Origin: Valencia hispanica
Lineage: Eukaryota > Chordata > Actinopteri > Cyprinodontiformes > Valenciidae
Length of the DNA: 64,000 nucleotides
Assembly: GCA_963556495.2 (NCBI GenBank)
Contig: OY747703.1
Location: 59,156,296-59,220,295, forward strand
Direction: 5' to 3'
The notes under the pieces were generated by a model. That model did not search any database, had not been told where the DNA came from, and saw only the letters and a program-made list of their open reading frames with translations. Of the stretch, positions 36,941 through 48,135 are shown one piece after another. The translations under genes and the position numbers were made by a program. Every line of letters starts with the position of its first letter. Position 1 is the stretch's first letter.

Positions 36941-37862
36941 GTCCTTTACTGGATGCCCCCATCGACATGTCTGCTTTTCACCTTCTGTCCGGGGCATCCG
37001 GGGGGCAGATCAGGGGTCTTATTTGCATACTTAATTTGACTGATGCGATGCATACAGTATGACAGCCTTTCCCTCATGTGACCTCCTTCCCAGCCTGAGC
37101 TGCTGCCTAGTGGCTGGTTCTGATCCATTCATCGAAGAAAACAGACAGTGCAGCGCTGCTGTTTACATGACATCAAAGTGAAGGTGTTGCAACAAATATG
37201 TGGCGGAGTGTGAAGCGCTCATAGCTGGCTTATGTTTCTGTGTATGGCAGATACCTGAGACCCCATTGGTCACATGGTCACAAAACTATGAAAAGGCTGA
37301 GCAAAAGGAGAATTTATCTATTAAATGAAAAACTAAAGACTGGAGTTGCCCTTTTTGGAGTTCTTAGTAAAACTGCTGCTTATTATTTTTATTATTATTA
37401 ATAATAAAATACTTATTTTCTCAGAATGTAATTTTTAGATTGACATTTTAGATAGCTGTGGGCAGGAAGGATCTTCTCTAGCAGTATGTATTACAGTGGG
37501 TTTGAGGAAGTTTCTGACTAAAGACGCTGTTGCATTACTTGTATTGATAGCTGTAACATTAACAGTAATGATTGTAATTTCATTACCCTTAGCACACGTC
37601 ACGTTTCTGCTGTAACGCTAATGTTTTGTTTTATAATTGGTTCATAAATGTTGTTGAAAGAGCTATCATCTTAATTGTGAGAATTATAGATGTCATAACA
37701 CTTATAACACTTCAAGCTAGAAGCAAATTATGATTTTTATTAGAGCAGCTGCGTGCTGCTGCGATAAGATACAATTTAAACTTGATCCAATTATTTGACT
37801 AATCTGCAATCGATTATCTGTCGATTATCAAAATAATCGTTTGTGGCAGCCCTAAAATGTTG

Positions 37863-38957
37863 TTTGCTTTCATTACCACCTCGAAGATTATTAATTTTTG
37901 TAAAGATGTGATTGTGGCTCTTTTATAAAACCAAAATAAAATCTCTTCTCATTCTGGCTTTAAAGCTGCTGTCCGGAGTCTTTGAGGGAGAGAGAGATTT
38001 ATTTGAAATCCACTACTGTACCAAGGCCCCTCCCAAAACAACCTTGATACATAAATATATTCTCCTGACTCCAGCTTTAATCTATACTTGGTTTTCCAGC
38101 AGTGTAGTCAAGAAGGTCAATGTGAAGATTTAATGTTGGTAAAATACTCCAGAAGAACCGATACATTCATCCTGTCTTTCTCAGAGATTGTTTGGTAGTT
38201 CTAGCAGCTGTTCTAAACCCAATTATCTGGGCAGAACCTTTTTTTTCAGGTGCTTTTCTACAACTATTATCCGTGTTTGCACTATCAGAACTTCAGGGTA
38301 ATTTTACCAGACCTCCCGGTATCTCGACTCGACAGGGGCGTTTTAGGGGTCATTTCAGGGACCGACAGAGTACCACTCTGGGCTGGGGGTATGTTCTTGG
38401 AAATGGCCCGTTTGAATCGCTGAGCGGGAGTTGTGTTTAAGTCGTGCTGATTGGTTGTAATTCAGTGGGAAATGGGCAGACGTCACCAAACAACCGGCTG
38501 TGTAAAAATAAGAAGAGCTGCTGGTTAAGCAGTTTATAACAGAACAGTTTAAACAGAAACGCAACAACAAGCCCTGCTTCTTCTTGTCAATCTCTTTATT
38601 TCTGCTACTCTGGTTGCCTTTTAGCACTGATTGGTGACACTACTCACTGCTGAAACAGTCGTGATATGTGGATGTCTTTAGCTGATTCCTTAAAGGCCCG
38701 ATTGTGTATGGAGACACGACGGCTATGAGGAGCGGGCCGACAAATTTACCCCGTCAGAAAAAGATTACATTATATATCCTGAATGCGGAACCTCCTAGGT
38801 CAGGTAGCAACAGGAGTGGTTTTAATGATTAGTCTAATCCTGGTGCACGTTAGGACATGTGGTGTCTAGAGTTCAGAGAAAAAGAACTCTCTCTTTTTCA
38901 TGTTAGAGAGCCCAAGTTTGATTATCTGTGAAAACTTTCTTTTTGCCTGTTTTCACT
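37863..38957. other. Unassigned intergenic sequence
   Basis: CpG-containing stretches (38310-38420, 38690-38770) may be old DNA-element pieces but no ends were found. No gene is seen. Confidence 0.35.
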
Positions 38958-38959
38958 CT

Positions 38960-39543
38960 CTCAATTCAGTTTATTAACATAGTGCTGCTCACAACAAAGG
39001 CACAGAAATTAAGTGATTCAGAGAGATTTCAAGGTCAATGATATCTATTGTAACCTAATTATAGTCATTGAACAGTGCATCAAGTTCAGCTTTTTATTCC
39101 AATCAGTTAAAAGTTTTCTTAGCATTCACTTCTCCTGGACCAACATGTAGTGACAGCAGACAGTCGCCTGTGTTGTGTTGTTGACTTCACAGCAATCCCT
39201 CATACAGAGCAAACATGTAGCGATAGTGGCGAGGAAATAGGCAGAGCAGAAACACAGAACCAAAAAGCTGATATAAGAGTACTTTCTATATCAAAGAAAA
39301 GACACCGGGGATGTTCAGTTACTGGGAGCATCATCCCAGTCGATGCCCCCCGTCCAACAAGGCCCTGAAAAAGAACCGTGACATTCAACATTTATAAATG
39401 TAAATATTCTGCTGAGCAGGATACCAGACCAGGTGGAGCTTCTATGGAGAGAAAAACACTGAGAAAAAACAAAGTTAACAGTCGAAATAACAGCAAATAA
39501 TACAACTATATTAAAATTTGAGTAGTAGAAGAGAAAAGTAGCA
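38960..39543 (-). repeat. Dispersed repeat R1, copy F
   Basis: A reversed copy from tctcaattcagtttattaac to gagaaaagtagca, with a local rearrangement near 39361-39420. It directly abuts the truncated 5' LTR of the BEL/Pao element, so the two meet at a break. Confidence 0.75.
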
Positions 39544-39544
39544 A

Positions 39545-39660
39545 AAATAAATATACAAGCCAGAAGTAAAGCATTGCGTGGTGACTGAGTGGAATTCCAG
39601 TTTTGAATCTCTGGGTGGATGTTTGACCCTTTCAAGTGGGGAAGCACAAAGTAGTGTACA
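39545..39660 (+). repeat. Truncated 5' LTR (R-U5 end) of the BEL/Pao element
   Basis: Matches 48822-48925: aataaata(t/g)acaagc, agtaaagcattgc, ggaattccagttttgaatct, ggtggatgtttgaccct and ggggaagcacaaagtagtg, ending in ..ca. An AATAAA near its start is the probable polyadenylation signal. Confidence 0.75.
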
Positions 39661-39845
39661 ACTTGACAGTGAAAAACTGTAGGACCACAGAAATGATTCC
39701 TGATCCATCAGGTACCGGGGAATGATCTGACTGAGCAAACATGTCTGACCAAGAGAAGTCACTTGAGCAACTGAAGGCAGAGAGAACACTGCCCAAAAGA
39801 TCTTTCACTTGCCTGATCAACAACATAATGGTCACATAAACTGAC

Positions 39846-40328
39846 ATGACTGAAGAAATGCTCAAAGATAGTTTTGACAAACTCATATTGGAGGCCAAAA
39901 AGGTCATGGCAGCTAATAAGGATGTAGAAGCTGGCATCTTTTCAGAGCTGGAGTTGGACACAGACAAAGAAGTATTGTTAACTCACCTGCAACAAGTTGA
40001 TTTAGAAAAGACTGCAAATGAATGTGAGAAGAAACTGAAAGAAGTCAAAAGTCTGATCCAGAGTACTCTTTCGGATACCTTTCGAAGTATTGAAGTGTCC
40101 ACATCCATACAAGCAGCAGAGACAGAGTGCAAGCATGCGGCTACTGTACAACCAGATATGAACCTGGAGGCATATGAATTCCTCCTCAACCATCTGAAAG
40201 AGCTGATGAAGACCGTAAGGGAGGTTAATGGAAGATGGAAAAGATGGATTCCTTCAGAAAAGCAGAAGGACATTCAGAGTCTTCTACAAAAGCTTGAACT
40301 CATCATCCCTAAAAAGTTTTTTTTTTAA
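39846..40328 (+). pseudogene. BEL/Pao gag, N-terminal part
   Basis: An open stretch of 160 codons encodes a helical, lysine/glutamate-rich protein (EEMLKDSFDKLILEAKK, LEKTANECEKKLKEVKSL, SEKQKDIQSLLQKLEL). It ends in a T-rich homopolymer (PKKFFF, stop) that looks like a frameshift by slippage. Its place before the gag core and zinc knuckles, and the coiled-coil-like composition, fit a BEL/Pao Gag. It would form the N-terminal half of the capsid precursor. The start ATG is the first in a long open frame and is only a convenient choice. Confidence 0.65.
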
Positions 40329-40399
40329 AGCTGATTTTCATCCAGATAGGGATAAAAGGTGATGCTGAAAGACAAAGTCTGACAGACATAGCACCTAAT

Positions 40400-41424
40400 T
40401 ATCTCGTCCCAGCTATAAAATAAAAACCAACATCCCTTCTCAAGTTTCCTGGAAACAAACATGATTTCCACTGGTGGAAAATAGACTGGGGAGCACTCCA
40501 ACAACAGGGGGAATCAACTGGGTCAAGAGAAATGAAACGAGTCCAATTATTGGACAGCCTTGATGACAAAATCCCCAGAGCTTCGTCTCAACACTTACAA
40601 CACTGCAGATGACATCTTTCGTATCTTAACAAACTAGTTTGGCAACCAAACATCCATTGGCTTTGAAATAATGGAAGAATTACAAAGATTACCAGCTGTT
40701 AGAGGTCACCAACCCAGAAAAAATGTTGAATTGATTCAAACTGTGGAAAAAGCACTCAAAGATTTGAAAGACCTTGGGAATACAGGCGCTATACAAAACC
40801 CTCCCATTATTAAGTCCTTTCAAGGTAAACTTCCAGAAGCACTTAAAAAAGAATGGCTTGTATATGCAACAGAGGAACAATGTAGTCCCAGACAACAGAT
40901 GTGAAAGTCTTTTGGCATTCCTGGAAGAGAAGGAAAGCATATATGAACAGCTCGAGCAACTGAGGGATGAGGAGCAAACCAGGAAGGACACCAGACCCGA
41001 TTTGAAACATATCAGAACTAAGTCAAGCAGTAATAAACCAGGTTGTGTGGTTTGTGGTGATGGAAGCCACAAGAGAAAGCTCTTTTTCTACAAAGAAGTC
41101 CTTGCATTAAAGTGAGCAGAAAGGATAGCTGCATTTAGTAAGTTGGGAGGATGCAAGAGATGTCTGGAGGTCCATGATGAAAGCCAATATTGCAAGCCCA
41201 ATTATTTGTGCAGAAGCCTGAGCTCTAAAGATGGAAGCACCCCTGATCACCACCACTATCTTTGCACTAAAACTGAATTGAAGAAGAATTACGCAGGGCA
41301 AAGATTGAGGAGAGAGAATGCGGAGAAAGAGGAAAGCAGAAGAAACTACACATGTGAACAAGTGGAATTGAGGGTGTCGCTGTGGGAACTGCTAGCCAGG
41401 TGGGAAAGAAATGACCCTTGCTGA
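40400..41424 (+). pseudogene. BEL/Pao gag core and zinc-knuckle region
   Basis: Pieces in several frames keep the family's order: FPGNKHDFHWWKIDWGALQQ, ELQRLPAVRGHQPRKNVELI, KLPEALKKEWLVYATEE, FLEEKESIYEQLEQLRDEE, then knuckles CVVCGDGSHKRKLFFYK and GGCKRCLEVHDESQYCKP and a DHHHYLC motif. The first knuckle has Tyr where the last Cys belongs. An in-frame tga (41113-41115) separates the knuckles. Downstream, the start of pol (LAEERELRT) is cut at 41442 by a hAT-type MITE. Confidence 0.7.
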
Positions 41425-41442
41425 AGAAAGAGAACTTCGTAC

Positions 41443-42522
41443 TAGGGTTGGGCGATGTCCCCCAAATTGGCAGTTGACGATGTTTACAGTAAAACATCGC
41501 GATGGACGATGATATCGTCGCCTCGGGGGGGACTTTTTTTTTTCTTTTCCTTTTTTTACTATATCTCTTTACATAGGCGTAAAAATTATTATTTTTTTTT
41601 ATAAAGTAGGAAAACCCTTAATTTTGTTAACTGTACTTTCGTTATTTTACCACACTAATACATTATAAGTTGCAACACGCTGTAGTTTCAACTTGTAATA
41701 CATTTCACGCAGCTGTGTCAATCACTGAAAGAAATAACGAAGCGGCCACTTAAATGGGACCCACTGTACTCACCCGGGCTTTTTAATACGTTGCACTCGG
41801 TTGCATGTAAGGGGGGAAAAAAAGAGACTGATGAACCGAGCTGTAAAGCGCAACAATGTATTTTCGTGGTGGACCAGTCGCTGATGCCAAAAAGTTGAAA
41901 AAAGAAATAACTTGACGTCCGGATTTTGTCCTCAGGAAGGCGGTCAGGATCCACCTACTACTGCAGGCCGTTCTCCTCCCAGGTAACAGCCTGTGCGGCG
42001 GTCCTCCCTCGCTTTTCAAAACAGAGGTGAAACGGTACTCACAGGCGCGGCAGCGCGAGGCAGACAATCATCTGCCTCGCGCTGCCTGTCTGCCGCTCGC
42101 AGTTTTGCTAGAGACGTGTGCGCCAGTCATCGCTTGCGGTGTTCCGGCCAGTGGGTTTTGCTGTCCTGTCTCAGCTCCTTTCATGTGCAGCCTAACAAGT
42201 TTTTGCGCACATGTAACAAAGCGGCTCCTCCTCCTGACCCATTCAGATAAGTTCAGTTTTTCTCTCTGAGCTTCACACACCAAATCCACACAAACCATGT
42301 AAAAATATACAAATATTTCCCACTGTGCAACACATACACATTAGTTAGCCTATATTCTCAATGTTTACTGAGCAGTCCCTGCAAAGATTTTAGTTAAAAT
42401 ATAGAAGAGACTTAGTGTGTGTCTGACAGGGTGGGGGGCGTGGCATCACGATGGTGGTTCTCCATCGTGATGTCGGTCAGCCATCACGATGGACGATGAC
42501 ATCGTCCATCGGCACAACCCTA
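41443..42522. mobile_element. 1080-bp hAT-type MITE inside the BEL/Pao element
   Basis: The ends are tagggttgggcgatg and, as the reverse complement of the right, tagggttgtgccgatgg. The flanking octamers are cttcgtac (41435-41442) and cttcatac (42523-42530), one mismatch in eight. Both ends are rich in nested atcgtccatcgtgatg words that form a subterminal hairpin (42450-42515). The interior is CpG-rich (41900-42200) without a transposase. Removing it brings the two broken parts of the BEL/Pao pol reading back together. Confidence 0.85.
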
Positions 42523-42530
42523 CTTCATAC

Positions 42531-43420
42531 CTCCATAAGAGGTCCCACTTAGATCTAAAGGATGGCGATAGTGAAGATCCTCACTGGCATGCTAAGTATC
42601 CGTAGATTGAAAGTCCAGCATCTTTGACAAAGAACAGAAAAGATGTCCAAGTTATATTCTTCAGAACCGAAAAACAGCTTGCCAAGGAACCTGAATGGAA
42701 GGTTGCATATGCTGCTAAAACTCATATTTGCCGACCGAAGAGCTGCAATACAAATATCTACAGATGCACTCTTAAACTGGAATTGACCAATTTGGTATGT
42801 AAGTCATCTCATAGCTCCAAACCCACAGTGCGTGACAACACAGTAAGACTGGTGTAGAACACCAGTCAGAAATTTGAAGGTGTAAGCTTGAATGAGCTTC
42901 TCATGAAAGGCCCAGACATCCTCAGTTCACACAGAGAGATTCATCTTCATAGATTTCTGTGGCGAGATTCAGAGAGTGAAGAACTTGGAGAGTATGCAAT
43001 CACAAGAGTAAACATCGGGGACAAGCCAGCAGAGTGCATTGCCCATCTAGCAATGTGAGAAAAAGCAAAACGTCCAGGTTTTACTCAATTGAAAGAGGAA
43101 CAGCTAGTGCTCCAGAATGACAGCTATGTTGATGACATCCTCACATCACACAATAACCTTGACCAACTTAAAGTTATCACAGCAAATATAAAACACATCT
43201 AAAAGGCTGGAAGCTTTGAAATTAAACCTTTGATCCTTTCTGAGTAACGTGGGAGGACAGTCTGTAAAGACAAAGACAAAGAGAAACCAGAGCCAAGGAC
43301 TTTCATTCTCCCAAACCAGATATGTGATGATGATAACAAAGCACTTGGTCTGGAGTATGCAGTAGAGGACGACAAGCTGTATGTCATGACTTCAATAAAT
43401 TTTTAAAAACGAAAGAGAAA
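42531..43420 (+). pseudogene. BEL/Pao reverse transcriptase, deleted
   Basis: Recognisable pieces are EPEWKVAYAAKTHI, SLNELLMKGPDILSSH, REIHLHRFLWRD, EYAITRVNIGDKPAECIAHL, LQNDSYVDDILTSHNNLDQL, and then the connection PRTFILPNQICDDDNKALGL. The YVDD catalytic pair (43125-43136) remains. The block that should sit between DILSSH and REIHLHRF, which carries the first catalytic Asp in this family, is missing at about 42928. Several frame changes and stops are present. The enzyme, which would copy the element's RNA into DNA in the cytoplasm, cannot work. Confidence 0.75.
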
Positions 43421-43421
43421 C

Positions 43422-44370
43422 ATGCGGCTTGGGCAAGACCTCCTGCAAGAGCAAATCAGAGCCCAAACACCAAACCCCTTAACACAGAGGGTTCTTCTTA
43501 GCCAAATATCAGGGTTGTATGAACCTGTTGGCTTAATGGCTAATGTAAAGCAGAGAGGAGTTATATTAGTGAGAAGAGCATTTCAGCAATTTAAACATGT
43601 TCAAAATCTTGTGAAAGAGACACGGGATACAACACTTACAAAGGACCTCAGAGAGGATGTAATAAAGACCTTTTGAAGAATATTCCCAGCAAGGTAAAAT
43701 AAAATTTACCAGGGCTTTAACTTATGCCTTATCAGCAATTAAAGATTATTTCACAAAATTCATTTTCTGATGGGAGTGAACAGACCTGTGGAGCAGTGAT
43801 GTACCTCAGGTTGAGTTCAGAAGAGGGACCAGTCTTTAGGTCAGTAGAATCCAAGGCCCAGTTGACACCTTTTGATCAAAAAGTCATCAAAATAGAGCTG
43901 GGTGGAGCCGTGTTTGAATCATGACTAAAAGCATACCTTGAGCTTCACAATAAGATTAAGATTGAAAAATGGTGTATGTTGTCGATAGCCAGACAGTTCT
44001 TTGTGCCAAGAGGGAATGCTATGGCCTCCAAATATCGTTTGCGAACAGTATCGGAGAGATTCAAAGTAACACAGAGATTCAAGACTGGTGGTGGATTCCT
44101 GGTTCCTTAAATATTGCTGACCTAATCACAAAAGGAGCCAGCCCTCAAGACCTAGATGAAGACTCTGAATGGCAGAAGGGCCGCCCATTCATGAGATTAC
44201 CAATGCATGAATGGCCAACCAAGTCTGCTAAAGAACTTGCAGCTACTGCCAGAGACAGCATTTTGAAACTGCAAAAGAAAACATTTTTAGCTGCCCTAAC
44301 AGGGACTAAAGGAAAGGTATGTGGAGTGCAACAGGAGTGGACACAAGATCTAAACCAAGTCCAACCATAG
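43422..44370 (+). pseudogene. BEL/Pao connection and RNase H region
   Basis: Pieces in order: MRLGQDLLQEQIRAQTPNPL, SQISGLYEPVGLMANVKQRG, SDGSEQTCGAVMYLR, ESKAQLTPFDQKVIKIELGG, VYVVDSQTVLCAKRECYGLQ, IQDWWWIPGSLNIADLITKG and FMRLPMHEWPTKSAKELAA. The DSQTVL and N-I-A-D blocks are the family's RNase H signature. A gap after EDVIKTF and a stop after VFES split it. It follows RT directly, as expected in pol. Confidence 0.7.
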
Positions 44371-45360
44371 CTGAGAAGATCTCCTGGAGGGCCATCAATC
44401 CAAATCCTCATTTATATCAAACGATTCAGTATTCTGACCCGACTAGTCAAGACGATTGCATGGATCTGGAAGGCAGCAAAAAGGTTCCTCAGACCAAAGC
44501 ATGCTGTGAATTGCTCAGAGTGGGGGGCAGTCCCTTTTTGAAAGGAATAATCTCAATAACTCAATCTCAATAATAAGATGCTTTGAGGGACATCTTTCTC
44601 GCCGTACAGCAAGGTGTGACATTCCCAAGTACCACTACAGACAGGTTAGGTAAGTTATCTATAGAGACCAGAGGTCTGGTTTGTTAATTTGTGTTGGCAA
44701 AATCCAATCCATCAAAAACGATCAACTCGGGGTTTCAATCCTGCCATATGATGCTTGGGTCTCCACTTTGTTAGCCCGTAAAGCTCACAGTGAAACCCAT
44801 GATGGTGTGGCAGGAACTCTGTTGAGGATGAGGAAAAAGGCATGGGCCATGAGATGAGGATGACTTTCCCGAAAGATTGTTGATGGTTGCATAGTCTGCA
44901 GGAAAACAATAGCAAAGGCCTGTCAACAACTTATGGGAGGTCTGCAACCAGAGAGAAGTGAACCAGCAGCACCTTTTCAGTTGAGAGGATTGCATTGATT
45001 ATCCCTACAGCAGACTTAGAAAAATGCAGGAGATGGTGACACAGTTTTGGAGGAATTGGAGTCAGCTCGTTGGTCCCAACTTTTTTGTGAGAAGCAATTG
45101 GCACACTGTCTGAAGAAATGTTGCTGTTGGGGATATCGTCTGGTTAAATGACCGAAATGGATTAAGAGGACAGTTTAAGCTTGGAAGAGTTATTGGTGTA
45201 AATCCAGATGGTAAGTCTATCCAAGCTACTGTGTTGTTATCATAAGACATGTGAAACATGGACCAATCCAAGAAAGAAGTGGACAGAACATCTAACCTAT
45301 AATCCTCCACAGAAATGTCAGGAGACTCATCGTCCTATTACCTGTTGAATTTAAAAGAAA
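44371..45360 (+). pseudogene. BEL/Pao integrase and C-terminal region, core deleted
   Basis: The zinc-binding N-terminal part survives in pieces (ETHDGVAGTLLRMRKKAWAM-like, IVCRKTIAKACQQLMGGLQP, ERSEPAAPFQ). The next recognisable stretch is already the C-terminal domain (MQEMVTQFWRNWSQLVGPNF, RNVAVGDIVWLNDRNGLRGQ, FKLGRVIGVNPDGK, HRNVRRLIVLLPVEF). The DDE catalytic core that should lie between them is gone around 44995-45010. The purine tract agatcaagtgggagg just before 45422 is a candidate polypurine tract. Confidence 0.65.
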
Positions 45361-47154
45361 AATTACCACCCTATAATTTGGTGATCTTCCCATTGATACC
45401 ATGGAAAGATCAAGTGGGAGGTGTTAAGTCAAACTTGGATCTCACAGGGTAGGAACCATCTATAGCCACCTTGTTGCACAGGGACAGTTAAAGTAGCACA
45501 CCACTCTCTGGATGGCAGCTTGCACAAAGAAAGCATGGTGAGCTGAGACAAGCACCATGAGTAAGACTGGACAGGGCTGAAAGAACATCTACAAACACCA
45601 GAGAGGCAGCCGGTAAGACAAAATACTGGTTGTGTGTGGACTTTTGTTGGAACACAGCCGTGATTACTGGAACAAAACACAGACCTCCCCACCGGTAGGA
45701 GTGCTGATCACACTCTTAGTTTCAACAGGAGGTTTGCTCTGAACTTTGACCTCTTTTGCCCGTGAGCCCAGCCAGACTCATATCAGGAGAGAACAGCGCG
45801 CAAACTCCATCCTTCACTGGCAAGAGAAGAAGCTAGTTTCTGGAAGAAACTCATTGGATCTAAAAGACTTCTGCAGTCTGCCAATTGATCAGGTGAAGTG
45901 TATTTGGCTGATTAAAGAAGTTTTGAATGACTTGTTAAAAACTCTGCAGAAAAAAAATTTTGAATTACAGATTCCACAGAGAGAGAGTGAGCCCGCTAAC
46001 CTGCCAGTGAACTGCCTGCTACCTGAGCTGAGGGCTACTCCCCAAAGCAGCTGAGCTGAGTCCGTGGAAAGGGACCAGTTTGTGGAAAATTGCTGACCAC
46101 AACCGAACTGACAGGACGACGATGTTCCGAGCTAACGATGGCTCTATAACCCACGAGGACTGACTGCTAGCGGCACCCCACGCAGCTACTGCTAACTGAA
46201 CAGCTATAACAGCTCGTTTCTCTGCTTTATCGCCTGCCTTTTCAGACAGCGGAGACAATCTTCAATAGAGATCTAAGAATTGTTCAAGTAAGGTTGTGTC
46301 TGGGCAGAGATAAATTAGCTTAAGATAAACAAATTAGGGTTTGTTTTGATTGTCTATTTCATTGTGGTTTTGCTGCATTTGTAAGAGTACATTTTTCCAT
46401 TGTTTGGGTATAAACAGGGTTTTCAAAGGTTTCGCACCGATAGTCGTTTTAAATCCTGCAACACGAGTTATTCCGTTCCACCGGAGCTTTTCCTTTGTTC
46501 TTTGGTGCTAAACTGAAACAGAGTGGCTCTAAGCCGCACTACATAAATTGGCTCCGCACACTCGATCTGATTTGTACGGACTGCTTTTCTTTAGAACATT
46601 AGTGTTTGTAAACAATAAAGATTGCTACCTGCCATATTCAAACTGCAGATTAGCTTTAAAAAAGAGAAGTTAAACACTGAAAACTAATAGTATAAATCGT
46701 TTTTGAAACTGCCTTCTTAGTATGTCAAAATACTAAATTAGATCAATCACTGGTGACCAATCCATAAGATAGAAAAATATTCTCTAAAAGTTATTGATTT
46801 CTAATTTAGCAAATGATTTAATGAAACATTACTTCCTCCAAAGAATGTTTTTGTTTTCACGTCTTTTTTGCATTGTTAATCGGTTGTATGAACAAAAACC
46901 ATAAGGTGCTAATTAGTCTTAAACTAACTACAATGGGTATTAGACTAATTTAGCCTCACTCCCAAAACTCTTTGATACAAGCCTTGGTCTTTTAGCATTC
47001 ATATTCAGTCTGAACTGTGACATCCCCATCAATTTATTGGTAATTGTTTCTACTTCTTTGCATATTTGTCAATTTTACTGTTTTACTTTTGGTAGTTAGT
47101 TTTGTATTCATTCTTCTTTTACTTAGTAGTTTAGTTGTATGTTACTAGCTTAGC

Positions 47155-47212
47155 GGCTCCCTGTAGCTCAGAGAATAGACTTCAAAATACTTTTACTAGT
47201 TTATAAATTAAT
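47155..47212 (+). mobile_element. Short LINE scrap
   Basis: ggctccctgtagctcagag ... gtttataaatta matches 52045-52100 and the reverse of 36700-36735, the region of LINE ORF2 just after LHWLPVAQR. Confidence 0.55.
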
Positions 47213-47217
47213 TCAGT

Positions 47218-48135
47218 TTTCAATTCAATTCAGCCTATTTATATAGTGCCGATGCACATCAGATGTCATTTCAAGGCACTTTACAAAAAAAGTAATTTCA
47301 ATGCAATCATACAAACATTCCAATCAGTTTAAAAGTGTTCTATGCAAGGAATCCCAGCAGATTGCATTGAGGTGTTGACTGGAGGTTGTGTCCCGTTGAT
47401 GCAGACATCCAACCACAGCAATCCCTCATACTGAACAAGAATGTAGCGACAGTGGAGAGGAAAAACTCCCCTTTAACAGGAAGAAACCTCCAGCAGAACT
47501 AGAACCTGGCTCAGTACAAGCAACCATCTGCCACGACCGTCTGGGGGTTTGAGAAGACAGAGCAGAGACACAGAAGGAACAGAAGATCTGATATAAGAGA
47601 ACTTTCTATGTTACAGAAAGTAAAAAGTTGATAACAGGACACAGTGGATGTTCAGTTACTGGGAGGATCATCCCAGTCGATGCCCCCCGTCCAACAGGGC
47701 ATTGCAGCCAAGCAGGATACCAGACCGGCTATATCTTCTATGGAGAGAAAAACACTGAGAGAAAACAAAGTTAACAGTCGAAATAACAGCAAATAATACA
47801 ACTGGAGAGTAGTAGGAGAGAAAAGTGGCAGAGGGAAGAAAAGGGGTCAGTCTGTCCTCCAGCAGTCTAAGCCTATAGCAGCATAACTACAGAGATAGCT
47901 CAGGATGACCTTAGCCACTCTAACTATAAGCTTTATCAAAAAGGAACGTTTTAAGCCTGGCCTTAAAAGTAAACAGAGTGTCTGCCTCACGGACTAAAGC
48001 TGGGAGCTGGTTCCACAGGAGAGGAGCCTGATAACTAAAAGATCTGCCTCCCATTCTACTTTTAGAAATCCTAGGAACTACAAGTAAATCTGTAGTGACT
48101 TGATGTTTAAAGTATGCAAATAACTTATTCCTTAA
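47218..48135 (-). repeat. Dispersed repeat R1, copy G (longest)
   Basis: A reversed copy from ttcaattcaattcagcctat through all R1 blocks, continuing to gctgggagctggttccacag, gatctgcctcccattctac and tcctaggaactacaagtaaa. It shows that R1 is at least 900 bases long. It lies within the BEL/Pao 3' LTR. Confidence 0.8.

Larger units (their letters stand above)
35717..37854 (+). mobile_element. hAT element with BED-finger remnant, carrying nested insertions
   Basis: The ends are tagtgctgccacgattcg and, as the reverse complement of the right, tagggctgccacaaacg. Flanking octamers cgatgttg (35709-35716) and aaatgttg (37855-37862) agree at six of eight bases, as expected for an old hAT duplication. 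Near the left end is a broken BED zinc-finger coding stretch. The right third is AT-rich with cgattatctgtcgattatca. A LINE fragment (36124-36940) fills the middle and is itself interrupted. Confidence 0.7.

Noticed and set aside
39511..39967. Minus-strand serine-rich open frames of about 90-110 codons
   Set aside because: They are antisense to the BEL/Pao LTR remnant and gag start.
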